This document shows, one piece after another, positions 58,524 through 64,000 of a DNA stretch of 64,000 bases. A program made the translations under genes and the position numbers. The notes beneath the pieces were generated by a model. The model was not told where the DNA came from, did no database searches, and worked only from the letters and a program-made list of their open reading frames with translations. Origin of the DNA: Azotobacter vinelandii CA (GTDB lineage: Bacteria; Pseudomonadota; Gammaproteobacteria; Pseudomonadales; Pseudomonadaceae); assembly GCF_000380335.1 (NCBI RefSeq), contig NC_021149.1, positions 4,392,501 to 4,456,500 of the forward strand. The letters are read 5' to 3'. Numbering within the stretch: position 1 is the first letter of the stretch; each line of letters starts with the position of its first letter.

Positions 58524-60836
58524 ATGGAGTTCGCAGCCCGGCTGACACGCAGCCACGCCATTTCCACCAAGACCCGGCATCTCTTCGAGAAGCGCGCCCG
58601 GACGGCCCAAGAACGGTTTCAGGAACGGATGCGCAAGGCCTGGGAACGGGAAATGGCCGACGCGTCGGCCGATCCCCCCGCCCCCTGGACCCTGTGGAAC
58701 GACTGGTGCCGCTATGGCCTGGACGTCGCGCAGCGCTCGATCCTGTTCTGGGACACGCTGCGCCAGCGCGGCGACAACTATCTGGAACACGTGCGCCAGG
58801 GCCAGCCGCCCCTGCTGCATTTCGAGCATGAAACGGTGCTGGACGGGCGCACCTTCGCGCGCCCGGTCAACTACGCCCTGTTGCGCATCCTGCCGCCGGC
58901 CGGCATGGAGGCGGACCCGCGGCAGCGCCCCTACCTGATCATCGACCCGCGGGCCGGACACGGGCCCGGCATCGGCGGCTTCAAGGACGACTCCGAGGTG
59001 GGGGTGATCCTGCGCGAGCGACACCCGGTGTACTTCGTGGCGTTCTTCCGCCTGCCGGAGCCGGGCCAGAGCCTGCTGGACGTGTGCGCCGCCGAGCAGG
59101 TCTTCGTGCGCAAGGTGCGCGAACTGCACCCGGACAGCCCCAAGCCGGCGCTGGTCGGCAACTGCCAGGGCGGCTGGGCGACCATGATGCTGGCCGCCAC
59201 CGACCCGGACAGCGCGGGGCCGGTGGTGATCAACGGCGCGCCCATGTCCTACTGGGGCGGCGCCTGGCGGGAAGGCGAAGGCGACAATCCGATGCGCTAC
59301 GCCGGCGGGCTGCTCGGCGGCACCTGGCTGGCTTCCCTGGCCTCCGACCTGGGCAACGGTCTGTTCGACGGCGCCCATCTGGTGGAGAACTTCGAGAACC
59401 TCAACCCCGCCAACACCTACTGGGACAAGTACTACCACCTGTTCGCCAACATCGACGGCGAACCGCCGCGCTTCCTCGAATTCGAGCGCTGGTGGGGCGG
59501 CTACTTCCTGATGAACCGCGAGGAGATCGAGTGGATCACCCGCAACCTGTTCGTCGGCAACCGGCTCTGGTCCGGCGAGACCGGCGCCGGCCGGGGCAAG
59601 CCGGTCTTCGACCTGCGCGACATCAAGTCGCCGATCGTCCTGTTCGCCTCCCTGGGCGACAACATCACGCCGCCGCAGCAGGCCTTCAACTGGGTCGCGG
59701 ACATCTACGCCAGCACCGAGGAAATCAAGGCGCGCGGCCAGATCATCGTCGGCCTGCTGCACCAGGACATCGGCCATCTGGGGATCTTCGTCTCCGGCCG
59801 GGTGGCCAGGAAGGAACACGCGCAGATCGTCTCGGTGCTCAAGTCCATCGAAATGCTGCCGCCGGGCCTGTACGGCATGGCCATCCACGAGCGTCCCGGC
59901 GCGGGCGGCAAGCTGGAATACGAGGTGGAGTTCCACGAGCACCGCCTGGAAGACGTCTCCGCCCGCCTCAACCGCCTGCAGCGGGTCGACGAGAAGCCCT
60001 TCGAGGCGGTGGCCGCGCTGTCCGAGTTCAACCAGCGCGGCTACGAGCTGTTCCTCCGCCCCCTGGTACGCCTCATGGCCAGCGAGCGCTCCGCCGAGCT
60101 GATGCGCCAGTTGCACCCGCTGCGCCTGCAGCGCTGGGCTTTCTCGGCGCGCAATCCCTGGCTCTGGTGGCTGGCCCCGGCCGCCGCGGCGGTCAGGAAG
60201 CAGCGCCAGGCGCCGGTGGCGAGCCGGGACGACCTGCCCCACCACGGCGAGCGGCTCGCCTCCGAACTGATCAGCGCGTCCCTGGACCATTACCGGGCGC
60301 TGCGCGACGCCGCCGGCGAGGCGCTGTTCTTCCAGACCTACGGCAGCCTGTTCTCCCTGATCCTCGACGAGAGCCCGCCCCCCGCGGCGTCGGCCGAAGC
60401 GCAGGAACTGCCCTTCGTCCAGGAAGCCCTGGACGCCATCGGCGAGGGCGGTTACGACGAGGCCTTCGCCCGGGTCGCCGCCCTGCTCGCGCGCAAGGAC
60501 GAACTGTCCCTCGCACGACTGGTGACCAAACAGGAAATCGTCCGCGACTACGCCGACCTGCTGCCCCGCCTGCCGCCCGAGACCTGGCGGCGCATCCGCG
60601 GCGAGCAGGAAATCATCGTCAACTACGCGCGCGAACAGGCCCTCGCCACCCTGCCCGCCCTGCTGGCCGGGCCGGCCGAACGCGAGCGGCTGCTGACCCT
60701 GCTGGAGCGCCTGGCGGCGGACGAGCGCGTCCGCCGCTCCGAGCCCAGCGCCGAACAGCGAGCCATGCTCGAACGCATCCACGACGTGCTGGGCCGCGCG
60801 CCCGCCGTCGGGCAGCCCACGGCCAGGAGCGCCTGA
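58524..60836 (+). CDS. DUF3141-family alpha/beta hydrolase (PHA-synthase-like)
   Basis: 770-residue cytoplasmic protein. Residues about 110-460 form an alpha/beta hydrolase with the nucleophile elbow LVGNCQGGWATMM near 212. The nucleophile is Cys, as in polyhydroxyalkanoate synthases, and IVLFASLGDNITPPQQ and LLHQDIGHLGIFVSG give the acid and His. Residues 460-770 are helical and unassigned. Start: AAGGGG lies seven bases before the ATG at 58524; the in-frame ATG at 58518 is too close. It is followed by pta-, ackA- and fabI-like genes with gaps of 24, 4 and 11 bp, a set likely handling acyl-CoA and acyl-phosphate pools. Confidence 0.88.
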   Translation: MEFAARLTRSHAISTKTRHLFEKRARTAQERFQERMRKAWEREMADASADPPAPWTLWNDWCRYGLDVAQRSILFWDTLRQRGDNYLEHVRQGQPPLLHFEHETVLDGRTFARPVNYALLRILPPAGMEADPRQRPYLIIDPRAGHGPGIGGFKDDSEVGVILRERHPVYFVAFFRLPEPGQSLLDVCAAEQVFVRKVRELHPDSPKPALVGNCQGGWATMMLAATDPDSAGPVVINGAPMSYWGGAWREGEGDNPMRYAGGLLGGTWLASLASDLGNGLFDGAHLVENFENLNPANTYWDKYYHLFANIDGEPPRFLEFERWWGGYFLMNREEIEWITRNLFVGNRLWSGETGAGRGKPVFDLRDIKSPIVLFASLGDNITPPQQAFNWVADIYASTEEIKARGQIIVGLLHQDIGHLGIFVSGRVARKEHAQIVSVLKSIEMLPPGLYGMAIHERPGAGGKLEYEVEFHEHRLEDVSARLNRLQRVDEKPFEAVAALSEFNQRGYELFLRPLVRLMASERSAELMRQLHPLRLQRWAFSARNPWLWWLAPAAAAVRKQRQAPVASRDDLPHHGERLASELISASLDHYRALRDAAGEALFFQTYGSLFSLILDESPPPAASAEAQELPFVQEALDAIGEGGYDEAFARVAALLARKDELSLARLVTKQEIVRDYADLLPRLPPETWRRIRGEQEIIVNYAREQALATLPALLAGPAERERLLTLLERLAADERVRRSEPSAEQRAMLERIHDVLGRAPAVGQPTARSA

Positions 60837-60860
60837 GCGCCCCGCCGACGGAGGTATCCG

Positions 60861-61814
60861 ATGACCGCTCCCCACGAAAAGTACCGGCGCCTGATCGACT
60901 ACTGCAGCAACCTGCCGCCGACGCCGACGGCGGTGGCCTGGCCCTGCGACCAGAGCGCCCTGGAAGGCGTGGCGGACGCGGCGAAGAGTGGCCTCATCGC
61001 GCCGATCCTGGTCGGTCCCCGCGAACGGATCGAGGCGCTGGCGGCGCAGTACGGCATCGATATCGCCGGCCTGCCGATCGAGGAGGCGCCCTACAGCCAG
61101 GCCGCCGCCGGCCGGGCGGTGGAACTGGTCCGCGAAGGCCGGGCCGAGGCGCTGATGAAGGGCAGCCTGCACACCGACGAGCTGATGAGCGCGGTGGTCA
61201 GGCGCGAGACCGGGCTGCGCACCGCGCGGCGGGTCAGTCACTGCTTCGTGATGGACGTGCCGGGACACGCGGACGCCCTGATCATCACCGACGCCGCGGT
61301 GAACATCGCGCCGACCCTGGCCGAGAAGATGGACATCACCCAGAACGCCATCGACCTGGCCCACGCCCTGCAGGTCGGCCCGGAGAAGAAGGAGGTGCGG
61401 GTGGCGATCCTCTCGGCGATGGAGACCGTCAACCCCGCCGTGCCCTCCACCATCGAGGCGGCCGCCCTGTGCAAGATGGCCGACCGCCGGCAGATCACCG
61501 GCGCCGTCCTCGACGGCCCGCTGGCCCTGGACAACGCCATCAGCCTGGAGGCGGCGCAGATCAAGAAGATCGACTCGCCGGTGGCGGGCCGCGCCAACGT
61601 GCTGGTGGTGCCCGACCTGGAAGCGGGCAACATGCTCGCCAAGAGCCTGTCCTTCCTCGCCGGCGCGGATGCCGCCGGCATAGTGCTGGGCGCGCGGGTA
61701 CCGATCATCCTGACCAGCCGCGCCGACTCGCTGACCACCCGCATGGCCTCCTGCGCGGTGGCCACCCTGGTGGCCAAGGCCCGGCGCGAAAGCACCGGCA
61801 AGGTGATCGGGTGA
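60861..61814 (+). CDS. Phosphate acetyl/butyryltransferase-family enzyme
   Basis: 317-residue single-domain phosphotransacylase (acyl-CoA + Pi to acyl-phosphate + CoA). The family segments are EALMKGSLHTDELMSAVV near residue 94, FVMDVPGHADALIITDAAVN near 129, ITGAVLDGPLALDNAISLEA near 212 and VAGRANVLVVPDLEAGNMLA near 240. It lacks the N-terminal domains of the large Pta (about 700 residues) and is closer to Ptb and to the C-terminal part of MaoC-Pta fusions. With the adjacent acetate kinase it can convert acyl-CoA to acid plus ATP, or the reverse. Confidence 0.9.
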   Translation: MTAPHEKYRRLIDYCSNLPPTPTAVAWPCDQSALEGVADAAKSGLIAPILVGPRERIEALAAQYGIDIAGLPIEEAPYSQAAAGRAVELVREGRAEALMKGSLHTDELMSAVVRRETGLRTARRVSHCFVMDVPGHADALIITDAAVNIAPTLAEKMDITQNAIDLAHALQVGPEKKEVRVAILSAMETVNPAVPSTIEAAALCKMADRRQITGAVLDGPLALDNAISLEAAQIKKIDSPVAGRANVLVVPDLEAGNMLAKSLSFLAGADAAGIVLGARVPIILTSRADSLTTRMASCAVATLVAKARRESTGKVIG

Positions 61815-61818
61815 AATC

Positions 61819-63003
61819 ATGCAGAACGTCATCCTGGTCCTCAATGCCGGCTCGTCGAGCCTCAAGTTCTCGCTCTTCGCCGAGCGTCCCGACGAACTGG
61901 CGCTGCAGTTGCGCGGCCAGATCGAGGGACTCGGCGGAGCACCGCACTTCGTCGCCAAGGACCCCGCGGGCACGATCCTCGGCGAGCGGCGCTGGGCCGA
62001 CGGCACCCGCCTCGGCCACGACGACGCGGCCCATCAGTTGGTCGAGTTCCTGCAGGATTACCGGGACCGCTACCGGCTGACGGCCGTGGGCCACCGCGTG
62101 GTCCACGGCGGCCAGGAGTTCTCCCGGCCGGCGCGGGTGGACGGCGAACTGCTGGAGAAGCTCGAAAAGCTCGTTCCGCTGGCGCCGCTGCATCAGCCGT
62201 ACAACCTGGCGCCGATCCGCGCCGTGGCCGCGCGGGCGCCGCAGCTTCCGCAGGTGGCCTGCTTCGACACCGCCTTCCACCGCCGCCAGCCCGAACTCGC
62301 CCAACTGTTCGCCCTGCCGCCGGCCATCACCGGGCGCGGCGTGCGCCGCTACGGCTTCCACGGGCTGTCCTACGAATACATCGCCGGCGTGTTGCCGCGA
62401 CTGGCCCCCGAGGCGGCGGGCGGGCGGGTGGTGGTCGCCCACCTGGGCAACGGCGCCAGCCTGTGCGCCCTGCTGGCCGGCCGCAGCCTGGCCAGCACCA
62501 TGGGTTTCACCGCCGTCGACGGCCTGCCCATGGGCACCCGCTGCGGCGCCATCGACCCCGGGGTGATCCTCTACCTGATGGACGAGCTGAAGATGGACGC
62601 CCGCGCCATCGAGCGGCTGATCTACAAGGAGTCCGGGCTGCTCGGCGTGTCGGGGATCTCCAGCGACATGCGCGAGCTGCTGGCCAGCGACGCGCCCGGC
62701 GCCGCCCTCGCCGTGGACCTCTTCGTCTACCGCATCGGCCGCGAGCTGGGCTCCCTGGCCGCGGCCCTGGGCGGGCTCGACGCTCTGGTGTTCACCGCCG
62801 GCATCGGCGAGCACGCGGCAACGATCCGCGAGCGCGTCTGCCGCGACGCCGCTTGGCTCGGCGTGGAGCTGGACAGCGCGGCGAACGCGGCCGGCGGGCC
62901 ACGGATCAGCAGCGCCGCCAGCCCGGTATCGGCCTGGGTGGTGCCCACCGACGAAGAACTGATGATCGCCCGCCATACCCGGCAGGCGCTCTCGCCATCC
63001 TGA
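61819..63003 (+). CDS. ackA: Acetate kinase family (acetate/propionate kinase)
   Basis: 394-residue ASKHA-fold kinase interconverting acyl-phosphate + ADP and acid + ATP. VILVLNAGSSSLKFSLFAE at the N terminus, GHRVVHGGQEF near residue 92, ACFDTAFH near 150, RYGFHGLSYEYIAG near 175, VVAHLGNGASLCALLAGRS near 204 and TRCGAIDPGVILYLMDELK near 236 are all intact, as are the late FTAGIGEHAATIRERVC residues. It starts 4 bp after the phosphotransacylase gene. It may favour longer acids than acetate given its partner; not resolvable here. Confidence 0.94.
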   Translation: MQNVILVLNAGSSSLKFSLFAERPDELALQLRGQIEGLGGAPHFVAKDPAGTILGERRWADGTRLGHDDAAHQLVEFLQDYRDRYRLTAVGHRVVHGGQEFSRPARVDGELLEKLEKLVPLAPLHQPYNLAPIRAVAARAPQLPQVACFDTAFHRRQPELAQLFALPPAITGRGVRRYGFHGLSYEYIAGVLPRLAPEAAGGRVVVAHLGNGASLCALLAGRSLASTMGFTAVDGLPMGTRCGAIDPGVILYLMDELKMDARAIERLIYKESGLLGVSGISSDMRELLASDAPGAALAVDLFVYRIGRELGSLAAALGGLDALVFTAGIGEHAATIRERVCRDAAWLGVELDSAANAAGGPRISSAASPVSAWVVPTDEELMIARHTRQALSPS

Positions 63004-63014
63004 GGACGACGGAT

Positions 63015-63797
63015 ATGTCAGAGGAAACTCCCCGCCCGCTGCTGCATGGCGCCAGGGCGCTGATCACCGGCGTGGCCAACGAGCACTCGATCGCCTACGG
63101 CTGCGCCAAGGCCTTCGCCGAGCTGGGCGCCGAACTGGCCATCACCTACGCCAACGACAAGACCCGCGGCTACGTCGAACCCCTGGCCAGGGCTCTGAAG
63201 GCGCCGATCTTCATGCCGCTGGACGTGACCCGCCACGAACAGCTCGATGCCGTGTTCGAGACGATCGCCGAACAATGGGGAAGCCTGGACATCCTGGTGC
63301 ATTCCATCGCCTGGGCGCCCAAGGAGGACCTGCAGGGCGGCCTGCTCGACTCCTCGGCGGCCGGCTTCGGCCTGGCCATGGACATCTCCTGCCACTCCTT
63401 CGTGCGCATGGCGCGCCTGGCCGTGCCGCTGATGAGCAACGGCGGCACCCTGCTCGCCATGAGCTACCACGGCGCGCAGAAGGTGGTGCCCAACTACAAC
63501 CTGATGGGGCCGGTGAAGGCCGCGCTGGAGGCGTGCTGCCGCTACCTGGCCTACGAACTCGGCCCCAGGGGCATCCGCGTACACGCCATCTCCCCCGGTC
63601 CCTTGAAGACCCGCGCCGCCTCCGGCCTCAAGGATTTCGACCTGCTGCTCGGCGAGGCCGCCCAGCGCGCGCCCCTGGGGGAACTGGTGGACATCATGGA
63701 CGTGGGCGTCACCTGCGCCTACCTGGCCAGCCCCTATGCCCGCCGCCTGTCCGGCGAGACGCTGTACGTGGACGGCGGGCTGAACATCATGGCCTGA
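63015..63797 (+). CDS. fabI: Enoyl-ACP reductase (FabI type)
   Basis: 260-residue short-chain-dehydrogenase-fold NADH enzyme reducing enoyl-ACP. ALITGVANEHSIAYGCAKAF near residue 14 is the FabI cofactor signature; SIAWAPKEDLQGGLLDSSAA near 96, the catalytic YNLMGPVK (Tyr-x6-Lys) near 156-163 and ISPGPLKTRAASGLKDFDLL near 190 complete it. In pseudomonads the housekeeping fabI is near ppiD, so this copy, at the end of a DUF3141-pta-ackA set, is probably a paralogue. GAGG precedes the ATG at 63015. Confidence 0.9.
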   Translation: MSEETPRPLLHGARALITGVANEHSIAYGCAKAFAELGAELAITYANDKTRGYVEPLARALKAPIFMPLDVTRHEQLDAVFETIAEQWGSLDILVHSIAWAPKEDLQGGLLDSSAAGFGLAMDISCHSFVRMARLAVPLMSNGGTLLAMSYHGAQKVVPNYNLMGPVKAALEACCRYLAYELGPRGIRVHAISPGPLKTRAASGLKDFDLLLGEAAQRAPLGELVDIMDVGVTCAYLASPYARRLSGETLYVDGGLNIMA

Positions 63798-63811
63798 GCG
63801 CCGCGCCAAGC

Positions 63812-64000
63812 ATGGGCATCCTGAACGGACGGTCGTCGAACCCGGCAAGCGGCGGAGCGCGCTCCCGGCGCCCGTGGCGTTCGCTCGCCGCTCCGCTCGC
63901 CGGCCTCGCCCTGCTCGCCGGTTGCGGGGAAACCGCCGCCCCGCCGGCGCGCCCACCCACCGAGGTGACCGCCATCACGCTGGCCGCGCGGGATACCCCG
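63812..64000 (+). CDS. N terminus of a lipoprotein, probably an RND/HlyD efflux adaptor (partial)
   Basis: 63 codons are visible up to the window edge. After a basic N terminus (RSRRPWRS) a hydrophobic stretch ends in the lipobox LALLAGCGE (Cys near residue 39), followed by a Pro-rich linker and PPTEVTAITLAARDTP. That last pattern is the usual start of MexA-type periplasmic adaptor subunits. It lies 14 bp after fabI and may be co-transcribed. Assignment is tentative because only the leader is present. Confidence 0.65.
   Translation, partial: MGILNGRSSNPASGGARSRRPWRSLAAPLAGLALLAGCGETAAPPARPPTEVTAITLAARDTP

Noticed and set aside
59084-62080. Long alternative frame overlapping the DUF3141 and pta genes
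   Set aside because: Same strand, wrong frame. The peptide is Arg/Pro/Gly-rich without domains, while the correct frames show intact hydrolase and transferase motifs.

Overview
The window looks like chromosomal DNA of a Pseudomonas/Azotobacter-type gammaproteobacterium. GC content is very high, the cpdA-yqiA-parE order is the Pseudomonas one, and SfnG, SfnB, MsuC, SfnR, an OprD porin, RibBA and a DUF5064-like protein are all recognisable. Families of GC-rich hairpin repeats built on CCCTCTCCCGC/GCGGGAGAGGG fit Azotobacter or close relatives, but the species assignment is inference.

Layout. 1-3,700 (minus): housekeeping genes (start of a secreted protein, parE, yqiA, cpdA). 3,700-10,600 (minus): dimethylsulfone monooxygenase sfnG, an acyl-CoA-ligase-like gene and a LivG-LivH-LivM-binding-protein set. 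10,700-11,600: a hipB-like gene with a truncated hipA. 11,500-17,100 (minus): a sugar-type ABC transporter with two binding proteins. 17,350-20,070 (plus): two SfnB-type flavoproteins. 20,170-21,830: a 2-hydroxyacid dehydrogenase and a BON-domain protein. 22,080-34,910 (minus): ribBA, then a roughly 10 kb transporter/monooxygenase operon (livF, three binding proteins, a DszA-type monooxygenase, livM, livH, livG, a second ligase-like gene). 35,040-43,000 (minus): DszA-type monooxygenase plus flavoprotein, OprD porin, and ssuD-amidohydrolase-sulfhydrylase. 43,360-47,340 (plus): msuC, sfnR and a ChrA transporter. 47,480-47,755 (minus): HU. 48,476-55,587 (plus): two more DszA-type monooxygenases, a TonB-dependent receptor, an SsuA-like lipoprotein and a class II aldolase. 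55,556-64,000: a LysR regulator divergent from a DASS transporter, a DUF5064-like gene, a DUF3141-pta-ackA-fabI cluster and the start of an efflux adaptor.

How it works together. About 45 kb (3.7-55.6 kb) reads as an organosulfur-scavenging island for sulfate starvation. Porin and TonB receptor serve outer-membrane entry, three ABC systems serve inner-membrane uptake, and six luciferase-like FMNH2 monooxygenases with four acyl-CoA-dehydrogenase-fold flavoproteins carry out oxidation and desulfonation. A sulfhydrylase captures the sulfide and RibBA supplies flavin. No flavin reductase is present.

The main new observation is regulatory. Nine -24/-12 (sigma-54) promoters can be read in front of these operons. 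Eight of them carry an 18-bp element of the form CTGTTG-N6-CAACAG with its near edge 83-86 bp from the -24 box. Seven of those eight have a second element 26-31 bp closer. The ninth, at ssuD, has similar elements farther upstream. The resident sigma-54 activator SfnR is the obvious reader. If right, one local regulator controls porin, transporters, oxygenases, flavin synthesis and itself through one fixed promoter geometry.
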